64,000 nucleotides of DNA from Psychrobacillus sp. FSL K6-4046 (lineage in GTDB: Bacteria > Bacillota > Bacilli > Bacillales_A > Planococcaceae), in NCBI RefSeq assembly GCF_038624605.1, contig NZ_CP152020.1, positions 3,093,312 to 3,157,311 of the forward strand. Direction: 5' to 3'. Positions 35,675 through 44,128 of this stretch are shown in pieces. A program made the translations under genes and the position numbers. The notes beneath the pieces are model-generated. The model was not told the origin of the DNA, ran no database searches, and saw nothing but the letters and a program-made list of their open reading frames with translations. Numbering within the stretch: the first letter of the stretch is position 1; every line of letters starts with the position of its first letter.

Positions 35675-36739
35675 TTGATTAATTTACTAACAGATCTAAT
35701 TAAAATAAAGAGTGATAATTTGGAAGGTGCAAATGAGGCACTGCAATACTGTAAAAATTGGCTAGAAAAAAGAGGCGTTAAAACAAAAACGTATGAGCTA
35801 AACAACAAACAAATGCTTGTAGCTGAAATTGGAACAGGTGAAGAAACAATCATATGGAACGGACATATAGACGTAGTTCCAGGGAACCCAGAGCAATTTG
35901 AACCGAAAATTGTAGAAGACCGACTATATGGGCGTGGCTCAGCTGATATGAAGGCTGGTGTTGCTGCAATGATGGAAGCTTTCGCGGTTCTTTCAGAAAA
36001 ACAAGATTTACTTACCAAAAAAGTACAGCTACACATAGCTACCGATGAAGAAACAGGAGGAAAAACATCCAAGCACTTAGTTGAACAAGGTTATCATGGT
36101 GATTTTGTTATTTGCGGTGAGCCAACTCATGTTAACATCGGACTCCAAGCAAAAGGTATTTTACAATGGGATGTTCACCTAAAAGGTAAATCTGCTCATG
36201 GCAGCCGTCCGTGGGAAGGAGTAAATGCAATTGAAAAAGCCATGTTATTTGACCAAGACTTAAGAAAATGCTCGTTCATGCAGGCTAGTAATGAATATTA
36301 TGAATATCCTTCTCTAAATTTGGCAAAAATAGAAGGAGGAGACCGATATAATATGGTACCAGACGAATGTATCATAAGTTATTCTTTAAGATTTGTTCCT
36401 GGACAAGACGTCGAGGAAATCTCCAAAGAGTTAAGAAGCCTTTTAGAGAAATACCCTGGCAGTGAAATACATTTCCAAGGTCATACTCCAGCTATCACTA
36501 ATAAAGAAGATGATAAGTATATCCAGAAGCTTTTAGCTACTTGTAACGCTATCAGACAAACCCCAACTACCCTATTCGGACAGCATGGTGCTGCAGATAC
36601 TCGTTATTATGCAGCGAAGGGTGCGGTAGCCATAGAGTTCGGGCCAAGCGGCTCTGATTGGCACGGGGATCAGGAATCGGTTTCTATTTCATCCGTTGAG
36701 GAATATAAAGACATACTTGTTAAGTTTGTCTTAGACTAA
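35675..36739 (+). CDS. M20 family metallopeptidase (ArgE/DapE/ACY1-like)
   Basis: 354-residue cytosolic zinc hydrolase acting on an N-acyl amino acid or peptide-like amide. The TTG start at 35675 follows AGGGGTG. Metal-binding motifs: WNGHIDVVPGN (His/Asp), RGSADMKAG (bridging Asp), ATDEETGG (catalytic Glu and ligand), CGEPTHVNIG (ligand) and the C-terminal GADW-like SGSDWHGDQESVSI (His). The dimerisation domain begins near AKGILQWDVHLKGKSAHGSRPWEGVNAI. Divergent from the riboswitch-thiT gene; a link to thiamine-fragment salvage is conceivable but unproven. Substrate undetermined. Confidence 0.85.
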   Translation: MINLLTDLIKIKSDNLEGANEALQYCKNWLEKRGVKTKTYELNNKQMLVAEIGTGEETIIWNGHIDVVPGNPEQFEPKIVEDRLYGRGSADMKAGVAAMMEAFAVLSEKQDLLTKKVQLHIATDEETGGKTSKHLVEQGYHGDFVICGEPTHVNIGLQAKGILQWDVHLKGKSAHGSRPWEGVNAIEKAMLFDQDLRKCSFMQASNEYYEYPSLNLAKIEGGDRYNMVPDECIISYSLRFVPGQDVEEISKELRSLLEKYPGSEIHFQGHTPAITNKEDDKYIQKLLATCNAIRQTPTTLFGQHGAADTRYYAAKGAVAIEFGPSGSDWHGDQESVSISSVEEYKDILVKFVLD

Positions 36740-36775
36740 TTAAAAAAGTAGCGAGAATATGTGAGGAGACCATGT

Positions 36776-37117
36776 ATGGATACCAATAAAATTTTAAGTG
36801 CATCAACCTATTTTTCTATTTTATTTGCTCCCTTTATTCTTCCAATAATTGTTTACTTCCTTACGACAGATAAAGGGGTAAAATACCATGCAAAAAGGTC
36901 TTTAATCTCACATATTATTCCTACTATTTTCTTTGTGTTTCTTATGTTAGCAGTATTTGCAAACTTTTCCCCACTGAGTTATTCAGGCGACACAACAAAC
37001 ATGTGGTCTAGCATGACTACAGCATTAATTTTTATAGGCTTATATACGTTGATTAATATAGTTCTGTTCATTTGGAACATTGTCCAGGGAATCAAGGTAT
37101 TACGTCATGATGTTTAA
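36776..37117 (+). CDS. DUF4870 domain membrane protein
   Basis: 113 residues from the ATG at 36776, 7 bases after GAGGAG; the in-frame GTG at 36761 is part of that site. Three hydrophobic segments (about 10-28, 40-62 and 80-105) and the DUF4870 motif LPIIVYFLTTDKGVKYHAKRSLISHI. Unknown function; the family is often linked to small membrane complexes. Lies 36 bases after the M20 gene, possibly one transcript. Confidence 0.82.
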   Translation: MDTNKILSASTYFSILFAPFILPIIVYFLTTDKGVKYHAKRSLISHIIPTIFFVFLMLAVFANFSPLSYSGDTTNMWSSMTTALIFIGLYTLINIVLFIWNIVQGIKVLRHDV

Positions 37118-37171
37118 TTGCTTCTAAAATGGGAATAAGATAAGTATAGAAAAGCAAGGAGCGGATTGATT

Positions 37172-37273
37172 ATGAAAGTAGGCAGATTAGTTAAGTCAGC
37201 AATTAAATGGGCACCAGTAGTATATCCAATTGTTCGTAAAGTCTTAAAATCGAAAAAAACAGTTAAGCGCTGA
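37172..37273 (+). CDS. small cationic peptide-like protein, 33 residues
   Basis: ATG at 37172 after AAGGAG (9 bases), 33 codons, then TGA and a strong hairpin about 30 bases on. The product is very basic and amphipathic (MKVGRLVKSAIKWAPVVYPI, then VRKVLKSKKTVKR), with about ten Lys/Arg and no acidic residue. It could be a membrane-active or regulatory micro-protein. No family recognised. Confidence 0.6.
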   Translation: MKVGRLVKSAIKWAPVVYPIVRKVLKSKKTVKR

Positions 37274-37305
37274 ACTTTTTACGCTAAAGCTATATAAAAG
37301 AAATT

Positions 37306-37355
37306 AAAGACTAAAGACAAACTCAAAGATCTTTCAGTTTGTCTTTAGTCTTTTA
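37306..37355 (+). terminator. long perfect hairpin, terminator
   Basis: AAAGACTAAAGACAAACT pairs with AGTTTGTCTTTAGTCTTTT; it closes the small peptide gene. Confidence 0.85.
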
Positions 37356-37366
37356 CTATTTGCTAA

Positions 37367-37411
37367 AAAAAGAGCCCCCAATTTTATGAACCCTAAAATT
37401 TGGGGGCTCTT
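37367..37411 (-). terminator. terminator of the helicase-M29-SGNH gene group
   Basis: AAGAGCCCCCAATTTTA / TAAAATTTGGGGGCTCTT stem; on the minus strand it is followed by TTTTTTT. Confidence 0.8.
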
Positions 37412-37468
37412 GAAGTTCTCAGCTGATTTGATTGCTTCTTTTAAGGATATTAAATTTGAGCAAGTTAT

Positions 37469-38371
37469 TTATGATAAAATACGTTGCAAGACCATAGCTA
37501 TATAATTACCGTTTGTAAACGATAGATAGCGATTAATTGGCAGTGCATTTGCTTGCGTTTGCGTTGAACCATTATTACTTTGGTTTCTATTTTCTATAAG
37601 CTCTTCAAAGGTTAACGGATTAGGCTTAGGCAATTCGTGCTCATACACAAGCATACGGGAGTTGTACTTACTAAAGAATGAATTAGCCATTTGACGGTAG
37701 CCTTCTAGTGTAGGATGAACATCACCAACACTTGGTACTAATTCTTTTTCTTTCCCATCGAAAGACTCTTCCACTGAGATATAAGTTGCTCCATTTTGCT
37801 CTGCTACAGTTTGTAGAATCGTATGTAGCTTATCTAACTCTTTGCCGACACCTTCTTTTTGAGACTCATGCACATGAGGATATGCAAAATAGTATCCCAT
37901 CACGTATATTTTAGCCTTGGGTGCAGTAGCTTGAACTTCTTTTATGATTTCTTGCATATTTTTTCTAACATTATTTAGTGCAAAATTGGCGGAAACTTGC
38001 GAGTAAGCGACCATCCCACTTGCAGGCTTAACCTGAACTAGCCTTAACAAATCGTTAGCCCCTGCAGAGATGGTAACAAGTGTGGCATTTGCCAGAAGTT
38101 CCTTCGCTTCAGTTGACTGAACGGTTTTCAAGACATCACTAGTTGTATATCCTGGAAATGCTAGTCCTTTAGAGTAGAATCCAAGCAGATTGGCTCTCTT
38201 CAACTCTTGTGAAATTAAGTCCGTATATCCTGCATCAATTGCCATATTTGGTGTTTGACCCGCGGCAAGTGAATCACCTAAAGGAATATAAACCTCTGGC
38301 GACTTTGCCTCTACTGAATACACAGGAGATAAAATTAAAAGAATCATAAGTAAACTTATCCATCTTTTCAC
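37469..38371 (-). CDS. secreted SGNH/GDSL hydrolase
   Basis: 300 residues from the GTG at 38371 (AAGGAG upstream). Signal peptide residues 1-23 (ISLLMILLILSPVYSVEA), then the esterase motifs: GDSLAAG with nucleophile Ser34, the glycine in GLAFPGYTT, SAGANDLL (oxyanion Asn) and DVHPTLEGYRQMA (catalytic Asp-His). An extracellular lipase/esterase or peptidoglycan/teichoic-acid deacylase is likely. It follows the M29 gene by 14 bases. Confidence 0.9.
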   Translation of the reverse strand: MKRWISLLMILLILSPVYSVEAKSPEVYIPLGDSLAAGQTPNMAIDAGYTDLISQELKRANLLGFYSKGLAFPGYTTSDVLKTVQSTEAKELLANATLVTISAGANDLLRLVQVKPASGMVAYSQVSANFALNNVRKNMQEIIKEVQATAPKAKIYVMGYYFAYPHVHESQKEGVGKELDKLHTILQTVAEQNGATYISVEESFDGKEKELVPSVGDVHPTLEGYRQMANSFFSKYNSRMLVYEHELPKPNPLTFEELIENRNQSNNGSTQTQANALPINRYLSFTNGNYIAMVLQRILS

Positions 38372-38385
38372 TGAAGTTCAGCTCC

Positions 38386-39615
38386 TTAAAATGCCCATGC
38401 ACCTTTAATAAAGATTGGTTCCTTCGTTCCATCTGCTAATTCGCCTGTTATATCCATACCTGCGCTTCCGATCATAAAGTCTTCATGGACGATAGAAGTG
38501 TTAATACCCATTTTTTCTAATTCCTCTGCGGTTAAACCTCTAGCTCCCTCTACACATGTCGGGTATGCTTCTCCGATGGCAAAGTGATTCGAGGCATTTT
38601 CATCAAACAAAGTGTTGAAAAACAATACATTAGATGCTGAAATAGGCGATTCATGTGGTACCAATGCGATTTCACCTAAATATTTTGCGCCCTCATCCGT
38701 TTGAATCAGCTCTTGCAGAAGCTTCTCACCAGAAGCTGCCTGAACCTTAACAATCTCACCATCTTTAAATGTCAATTTGAAGCCATCAATCACGTTCCCT
38801 TGGTAGACAAAAGGCTTAGTATTGCTTACAAAACCGTTCACACCAGTTTTGAGTGGCGCAGTGTAAACCTCCTCAGTAGGCATATTAGCGGTAAATGGCA
38901 CTGCTTGAGCGTTTTTACTAGCTCCAGATTGCCAGATGTGTTCTTTTGGCAATTCCACTTCAATATCTGTACCTTCTGCCTTGTAATGCAGTTTTTTATA
39001 TCTTTTCTCATTCAATAATGCTGCACGTGACTCTAAATTGTTAATATGCTCCTGCCATTGTTGAACCGCAGTTCCTTTTCCAATGCGCACTACTTTGAAA
39101 ATAAGCTCCCATAATGCATCCATTTGTTCTGTTTCGTCTAGGTTAGGAAATACCTTTGCTGCCCATTTTTTAGAAGGCATTGCTACAATCGACCAAGTGA
39201 TCACATCATTCATTACGGCCTTGCGATAATTTTCTAATGCCTTACCTGAAGCCTTTTGATAGTTCGAAATACGATCTATCGCCACTCCCTCTAGCAAATC
39301 TGGATTATCTGCATCAATCCATAACAAGGCACCTTTATTTTCAATCAATTCATCTCTTTGTGCAACCACCCATTTTGGGACTTCATGAAATGCTTCATCA
39401 GGTGCCATATCATAAAACAATCTAGCATTTACTTCATCTGTATAATTGACCTCAACCCTTTTTGCTCCTGCTTCATATGCCTTTTTAACAATAAGTCTTG
39501 TAAAATCAATCGTATCTGTAGTGGTATTAATTAAAAGCGGTTGTCCCTTTTGAATGTTCAAGCCAACCTTAACAACTAACTCAGCATATTCCTCAAGATT
39601 TTGTTGGAACCCCAT
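38386..39615 (-). CDS. aminopeptidase, M29 family (second copy)
   Basis: 409 residues; paralogue of the gene at 26125-27357 with the same blocks: NIQKGQPLLI, VAMPSKKWAAKVFP, ANMPTEEVYTAPLKTGVNG, DEGAKYLGEIALVPHESPIS and FDENASNHFAIGEAY. Middle gene of a minus-strand run (helicase stop 3 bases upstream, SGNH start 14 bases downstream), so probably expressed with them. Why the organism keeps two such enzymes is not clear from sequence. Confidence 0.92.
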   Translation of the reverse strand: MGFQQNLEEYAELVVKVGLNIQKGQPLLINTTTDTIDFTRLIVKKAYEAGAKRVEVNYTDEVNARLFYDMAPDEAFHEVPKWVVAQRDELIENKGALLWIDADNPDLLEGVAIDRISNYQKASGKALENYRKAVMNDVITWSIVAMPSKKWAAKVFPNLDETEQMDALWELIFKVVRIGKGTAVQQWQEHINNLESRAALLNEKRYKKLHYKAEGTDIEVELPKEHIWQSGASKNAQAVPFTANMPTEEVYTAPLKTGVNGFVSNTKPFVYQGNVIDGFKLTFKDGEIVKVQAASGEKLLQELIQTDEGAKYLGEIALVPHESPISASNVLFFNTLFDENASNHFAIGEAYPTCVEGARGLTAEELEKMGINTSIVHEDFMIGSAGMDITGELADGTKEPIFIKGAWAF

Positions 39616-39618
39616 TAC

Positions 39619-40770
39619 TTACTTCCCCTTTTTATCGATCGTTTTGGATGAACCTTCTATTAATTCACCACGATACCATATTTTTTGAACGGCTTTACCT
39701 GGAATCTCTTTTGTCCATTTTTTATAGGTTTTTTCATCGTTATATGATAAAAGTGTTAAAACTTCTCCATTTTTGCCTGCTCGTCCCGTACGTCCTGAAC
39801 GATGTAGGTACTGCTCAATAGAATGTGGAACATCTACATGAATGACGTGTGTAAGTCCAGAAATATCTAATCCTCTAGCTGCAACATCCGTCGCTATTAA
39901 GATACTCACTTTTCCATTTTTAAAATCGTCTAATGCTTTTTTACGTTCCTCTTTTTTCATCTCCGAATGCAAGGAAACGATAGGTGCATCTCTGTAGGAG
40001 AGCTTATAATCCTTCATAAGCAACTGATCTAAGCTGTTCACAAATGCTAGCCCTCTCATGCCTGGTAAGTGAGACAGCTTTCTTAAAAGCTCTGTTTTGT
40101 CTCTCGTTTCTGTTTTAACAAAGCTATGGATGACTTCGCCTTTAGCTGGCACTTCCTCGGCTGTCACATGGATTCGGACAGGCTCCTTCATCATACGCTC
40201 TGCAACTAGCTCTATTTCCTCAGTGATCGTAGCAGAGGTTACGACAAGCTGTCTTTCAACAGTAGCATCTATTAAACCCTTTACAGTTGTACGATGCTCT
40301 CTGCTTAGGAGCTGGTCTCCTTCGTCTAATACGATTGTATTAATTTCATGCATTTTCAGCTTTTTCACTTTTACAAGCTCCTGCAGCCTACCTGGTGTTC
40401 CAACTACAATATTTGGCTTTTTCTTTAATCCTTCAATTTGACGATTAATATTCGCTCCACCGATTAATTGAGCTACAGAGACACCCGTTCCTGTAGACCA
40501 TTCTCTAAATACTTCTACAATTTGCATCCCTAATTCTTGTGAAGGGACTACGACTAGCGCTTGTATCTGTTTTTTAGAAGGATCAACCTTTTGTAGTAAA
40601 GGAAGAACGTAAGCCAATGTCTTACCTGTTCCTGTCGGGGACTCTGCTACTATATCTGAACCGTTAAGCATATGCGGGATTAGTTGGGTTTGGATAGGCA
40701 TTTCAAATGCAAATTCAGCCTCTGCCCATTTTTTTTGTAATGTTTCATTTAAATTCTGTATAACTGTCAA
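39619..40770 (-). CDS. yfmL: DEAD-box RNA helicase, YfmL-like
   Basis: 383 residues from the TTG at 40770, 6-7 bases after GAGGTGGAG; a GTG at 40782 lies inside that site. Two RecA domains without a C-terminal RNA-binding extension, as in YfmL. Q-motif region EMPIQTQLIP, Walker A ESPTGTGKT, TPGR, motif II DEGD instead of DEAD, SAT, LIATDVAARGLDI, HRSGRTGRAG. B. subtilis YfmL acts in ribosome assembly. The variant third residue of motif II is tolerated in this subfamily (YfmL itself has DETD as I recall). Confidence 0.88.
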   Translation of the reverse strand: MTVIQNLNETLQKKWAEAEFAFEMPIQTQLIPHMLNGSDIVAESPTGTGKTLAYVLPLLQKVDPSKKQIQALVVVPSQELGMQIVEVFREWSTGTGVSVAQLIGGANINRQIEGLKKKPNIVVGTPGRLQELVKVKKLKMHEINTIVLDEGDQLLSREHRTTVKGLIDATVERQLVVTSATITEEIELVAERMMKEPVRIHVTAEEVPAKGEVIHSFVKTETRDKTELLRKLSHLPGMRGLAFVNSLDQLLMKDYKLSYRDAPIVSLHSEMKKEERKKALDDFKNGKVSILIATDVAARGLDISGLTHVIHVDVPHSIEQYLHRSGRTGRAGKNGEVLTLLSYNDEKTYKKWTKEIPGKAVQKIWYRGELIEGSSKTIDKKGK

Positions 40771-40855
40771 GTTTTTCTCCACCTCATCTGTGTTTGAATC
40801 AAGTGTACCACATTTTTATTATCGACCATTAGCCATATAAGTAGATTAATGCAAT

Positions 40856-40882
40856 TAAAAAAAGTGCCTTTTAATAGGCACT
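40856..40882 (-). terminator. terminator of the FbpA-like gene
   Basis: AGTGCCT (40863-40869) / AGGCACT (40876-40882), followed on the minus strand by TTTTTTT; it overlaps the stop codon of the small gene. Confidence 0.75.
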
Positions 40883-41042
40883 AATTTGTTTGTTTCTCAT
40901 CATTTATATATTGCTTCATTAATTGATAAAAATTCAGTTCATATAATTGTTTTCCATCAATTTTAAAAACACCTTTGTTTACTAAATCCTCTATAATATT
41001 GTCTCTTCTTTTTTCTGTTTGTGTGTCCTTCTGTATCATCAT
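40881..41042 (-). CDS. FbpA-family (Fur-regulated basic protein A-like) small protein
   Basis: 53 residues, ATG at 41042 (or 41039) after AAGGAGA, ending at a terminator. The segment RRDNIIEDLVNKGVFKIDGKQLYELNFYQLMKQY resembles the FbpA pattern (LI-x-x-G-x-YK-x-x-x-x-QLYELTLSELE). In B. subtilis FbpA is a helper of the iron-sparing sRNA FsrA. I see no clear Fur box upstream, so iron control here is unproven; some FbpA-domain proteins are not Fur-regulated. Confidence 0.65.
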   Translation of the reverse strand: MMIQKDTQTEKRRDNIIEDLVNKGVFKIDGKQLYELNFYQLMKQYINDEKQTN

Positions 41043-41098
41043 TCTTGATGTCTCCTTGCTTTATACTGTCCGTTTCATATTTACCCAAACCGGAACCA

Positions 41099-41680
41099 TT
41101 ATAAACTCGTAGGTTGATTTTTTTTGAACACCCTACAAAAAGCAGGAAATTTCTTTTTAATAATTAGATAAAAAATATAACCTACTAGTGCTCCTAAGCT
41201 ATTTAACCAAAGGTCATCTACATCACTACTTCTATTTTGTGGAATCTGAACAATTTCTATAAATAACGAAATTAAGAAACCCATAAGTACGGGAAAAGGA
41301 AAAATCTCCATGCGTCTAAATAGAAGTGGAAAAAGAAAGCCTATTGGTATAAATAAAACTATATTGCCAAGGAAGTTAATATAAAAGGGTTCCCAATACC
41401 CTAAGTAAATAATAGCGTTCCAAGTTTCCTCTATTACTCGAAATAATTCTAAGTTTATACTGTGCACATATGCTTGCTCCTCTTCAGGCTTAGGAACAAT
41501 TGTCTGCGAAAATAATCCCACTAATACTGCAATAAGAAATAGCACGCCCAGCTCATATAACCCTTCCCTTAAATGAAAACCACGTCGTTTCCATCGAATG
41601 AGCCGCCAAATAATCAGGACCGGTAAAAAAATCATAATAGCATAAAGCATCTCATCTAGATAATCTATAATCACTGGCAT
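41099..41680 (-). CDS. VanZ-like membrane protein
   Basis: 193 residues with five hydrophobic segments. The VanZ core is visible: FYINFLGNIVLFIPIGFLFPLLFRR then FPVLMGFLISLFIEIVQ...RSSDVDDLWLNSLGALVGYIF. The ATG directly follows the TAG of the AAA gene (stop 41681-41683, start 41680), with AAGGTGAT as ribosome-binding site, so translation is coupled. VanZ proteins are linked to teicoplanin tolerance in some hosts, but most homologues have no known role. Confidence 0.88.
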   Translation of the reverse strand: MPVIIDYLDEMLYAIMIFLPVLIIWRLIRWKRRGFHLREGLYELGVLFLIAVLVGLFSQTIVPKPEEEQAYVHSINLELFRVIEETWNAIIYLGYWEPFYINFLGNIVLFIPIGFLFPLLFRRMEIFPFPVLMGFLISLFIEIVQIPQNRSSDVDDLWLNSLGALVGYIFYLIIKKKFPAFCRVFKKNQPTSL

Positions 41681-42397
41681 CTAATCACCTTCCAATAACT
41701 CTTTTAAAAATTTCTCCCGGTGATCTAGAAAATATTTAGTTGTTTGATAATGTGCTGTTTGTTCATATTCTACTTCTTCAATATGTCCAGCATCAAAGCT
41801 ATAAATTGTTGCCTCTGGGAAGCCTAAAATAATAGGAGAATGTGTAGCTATGATAAATTGGCAATCCTCTTCTTGTATTAAGTCATGCATTATTTTTAAA
41901 AAGGCCAACTGTCTTTGCGGGGAAAGTGCTGCTTCTGGCTCGTCCAATAAATAAATAGCTCTTCCATTAAAGCGATGTAAAAATAAGGATAGAAATGATT
42001 CACCATGTGATTGTTCATGAAGTGATTTCCCTCCATAGGATCCAACACTTCCACTTTCCATCACATGGGAAGCAAATTGGTAGAATGTCTCTGCACGTAA
42101 AAAGAAGCCGTTCGTCGCCTTTGGCATCCAAGAGAGCTTCAAATGTTTTCCTAATGCACTCTCTGCAGCATCTACCTCATAGTAGTTGTTTCTGCCACCA
42201 CCTGCTGTATTAAACTCACATTGATCTGCAATTGCTTCTAATAGAGTCGATTTTCCTGTGCCATTTTCACCTACAAAGAAGGTGACGCTATTGGTCAATT
42301 CAAGTTCCCTAAAATTCTGGATTGTAGGTATAGTAAAGGGATATTCATCCTTTGATATTTCTTGATCCGTTCTAATCATTATTCTTTTTAAAAACAT
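41681..42397 (-). CDS. AAA/ABC-type ATPase (AAA_15/AAA_21-like)
   Basis: 238-residue soluble ATPase. Walker A FFVGENGTGKSTLLEAI near 42; a compact signature region SHGESFLSLFLHRF; Walker B IYLLDEPEAALSP near 150; switch histidine in IIATHSPI. No membrane part. Similar stand-alone ATPases occur in phage-defence nucleases and in transporters, but here the only partner is the coupled VanZ-like protein. AAAGGAG precedes the ATG. Divergent from the DUF3298 gene. Confidence 0.85.
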   Translation of the reverse strand: MFLKRIMIRTDQEISKDEYPFTIPTIQNFRELELTNSVTFFVGENGTGKSTLLEAIADQCEFNTAGGGRNNYYEVDAAESALGKHLKLSWMPKATNGFFLRAETFYQFASHVMESGSVGSYGGKSLHEQSHGESFLSLFLHRFNGRAIYLLDEPEAALSPQRQLAFLKIMHDLIQEEDCQFIIATHSPIILGFPEATIYSFDAGHIEEVEYEQTAHYQTTKYFLDHREKFLKELLEGD

Positions 42398-42450
42398 ATG
42401 AAACTCCTTTCATTCATATAATTACTATTATGTTTGAAAGGTTGTGAACA

Positions 42451-43059
42451 GTGGATTTTCCAGTTTGCGTTACAAACAAAAACATTACCCATTCAAAACC
42501 TAACATTTCTGTTAATTATCCTCATATTACTAACTTACCTCATTCTTTAACAGAAAAAAAGATTAATGGAGATATTGTTTCTCTTTTAAATAACCTCCTT
42601 ATTAAACAGGGCTTTTATAATGAGTCATTAGTGGAGTTGGTAGGAACTTATGAAATTAAGACAAACGAGCGAAATATTTTAAGCTTAAGCCTTACCGTTT
42701 ATTCCTTTACAGGCGGTGCTCATGGTTTAACTATTACTAAGTCCCTAACCTTCGATGTTATGACTGGAAAGCAATATTCATTAAAGGACTTGTTTAACCC
42801 AAATAGTAATTATGTAGAGAAGCTATCTCAAATTATTTCGATGAAAATAGAAGCATGGGATGTTCCTCTTTTGGAGGATTTTACTACTATCAGACCAGAC
42901 CAGGATTACTATCTGGCCGATCATACTATCGTCATTTATTTTCAACTCTACGAGATTACCCCTTATGTATATGGATTTCCTTACTTTCCGATTCCTATTA
43001 AATCAATAGAAGATATTATTCGTACAGAAGGCCCGCTCAATACATTATTAACATTTTAG
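42451..43059 (+). CDS. DUF3298/DUF4163 domain protein, cytosolic
   Basis: 202 residues from the GTG at 42451 (GAAAGG about 9 bases upstream). N-terminal DUF4163-like part with NISVNYPHI, then the DUF3298 block: YSFTGGAHGLTITKSLTFDVMTGKQYSLKDLF and PDQDYYLADHTIVIYFQLYEITPYVYGFPYFPIP. The same domain pair forms the extracellular part of anti-sigma factor RsiV, where it binds lysozyme. This copy has no signal peptide or membrane segment, so its location and ligand are open. Confidence 0.82.
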   Translation: MDFPVCVTNKNITHSKPNISVNYPHITNLPHSLTEKKINGDIVSLLNNLLIKQGFYNESLVELVGTYEIKTNERNILSLSLTVYSFTGGAHGLTITKSLTFDVMTGKQYSLKDLFNPNSNYVEKLSQIISMKIEAWDVPLLEDFTTIRPDQDYYLADHTIVIYFQLYEITPYVYGFPYFPIPIKSIEDIIRTEGPLNTLLTF

Positions 43060-43128
43060 CTAACGCTAGTGACATATCTCCCTTTACTGAGGTAAAGTAA
43101 TAAGTAAGTTAGTGGAGGGGGTACATAG

Positions 43129-43914
43129 ATGAAGAAAAAAGCTGTATTTTTTGATTTGGACGACACCTTACTATGGGACAAGAAAAGCGTAGAAACGGCT
43201 TTTCAGAAAACCTGTGATTATGCTGCTGCAAAGGCTAGCGTAAATTCCAAAGAGCTCGAAAAATCCGTTCGTGACTCGGCAAGCCAGTTATATGATTCAT
43301 ATGAAACACGTCCATTCACCCAAATGATTGGTATTAATCCTTTTGAGGGACTATGGGGCACATTTGATGATCCAGGGGAAGATTTTCAAAAGATGAAGCT
43401 ACTAATCGCTGACTATCAACAACACGCATGGACACAAGGCTTACAAAAGCTTGGCGTCGAGGACGAGACCCTTGGAAAGGAACTAGCAAGTTATTTTCCA
43501 CGTATGCGCAAGGAAAGTCCATTTGTATATGAAGAAACATTTGAAGTACTAGACAAATTAAAGAATAACTATACGCTTCTACTAATGACAAATGGCTCTC
43601 CTAGCCTGCAAAACACAAAGCTTGAAATTACTCCAGAAATTTCACCATACTTTGATCATATTATAATCTCTGGAGCATTCGGAAAAGGAAAACCAGATCC
43701 ATCTATTTTTGAGCATGCCCTTGAGCTCGTTTCAGTTAGCAAGGAAGAAGTATTAATGGTTGGAGACAATTTAATGACCGATATCCTTGGAGCATCTCGT
43801 GCGGGTATTCAATCCGTATGGATCAATCGAGAAGCTAAGCCGGTATCGGAGGAAGTTCAGCCTACGTATACCATTAAAAGTTTACATGATCTACTTAATA
43901 TATTAGAACAATAA
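43129..43914 (+). CDS. HAD-superfamily hydrolase, YsaA-like
   Basis: 261-residue phosphatase. Motif I FFDLDDTLL (nucleophile Asp), motif II LLMTNGSP, motif III/lysine region GKGKPDPSIFEHAL, motif IV VGDNLMTDILGA. A helical cap lies between motifs I and II (about 20-120). Closest in style to YsaA of Bacillus, proposed as a phosphatase for small metabolites. GGAGGGGG precedes the ATG. Single gene with a terminator. Confidence 0.9.
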   Translation: MKKKAVFFDLDDTLLWDKKSVETAFQKTCDYAAAKASVNSKELEKSVRDSASQLYDSYETRPFTQMIGINPFEGLWGTFDDPGEDFQKMKLLIADYQQHAWTQGLQKLGVEDETLGKELASYFPRMRKESPFVYEETFEVLDKLKNNYTLLLMTNGSPSLQNTKLEITPEISPYFDHIIISGAFGKGKPDPSIFEHALELVSVSKEEVLMVGDNLMTDILGASRAGIQSVWINREAKPVSEEVQPTYTIKSLHDLLNILEQ

Positions 43915-43937
43915 TTATATAATTTATTATTTTAAAT

Positions 43938-43980
43938 TAGGCAAGAATGCTGTTAAATCAGCACTCTTGCCTTTTAACAG
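43938..43980 (+). terminator. terminator after the HAD gene
   Basis: AGGCAAGAATGCTG / CAGCACTCTTGCCTTTT, one mismatch, T-run. Confidence 0.8.
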
Positions 43981-44128
43981 TTTGCTTATATAACGCTACT
44001 ACCAAAAAATTATTTCAGAATACTCCACTCGTTTATTTTCAGGTAAACCTTTGAATTGGATATTTATGTTAAAATAAGAATTATGGTCATAAAAAGAGTA
44101 TATCCTCGAAAGGGAGAAGGATATTATT

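Noticed and set aside
41681-42397. AAA ATPase-VanZ pair considered as a phage-defence system
   Set aside because: No nuclease, reverse transcriptase or toxin partner; the coupled gene is an ordinary VanZ-like membrane protein and the neighbours are housekeeping.
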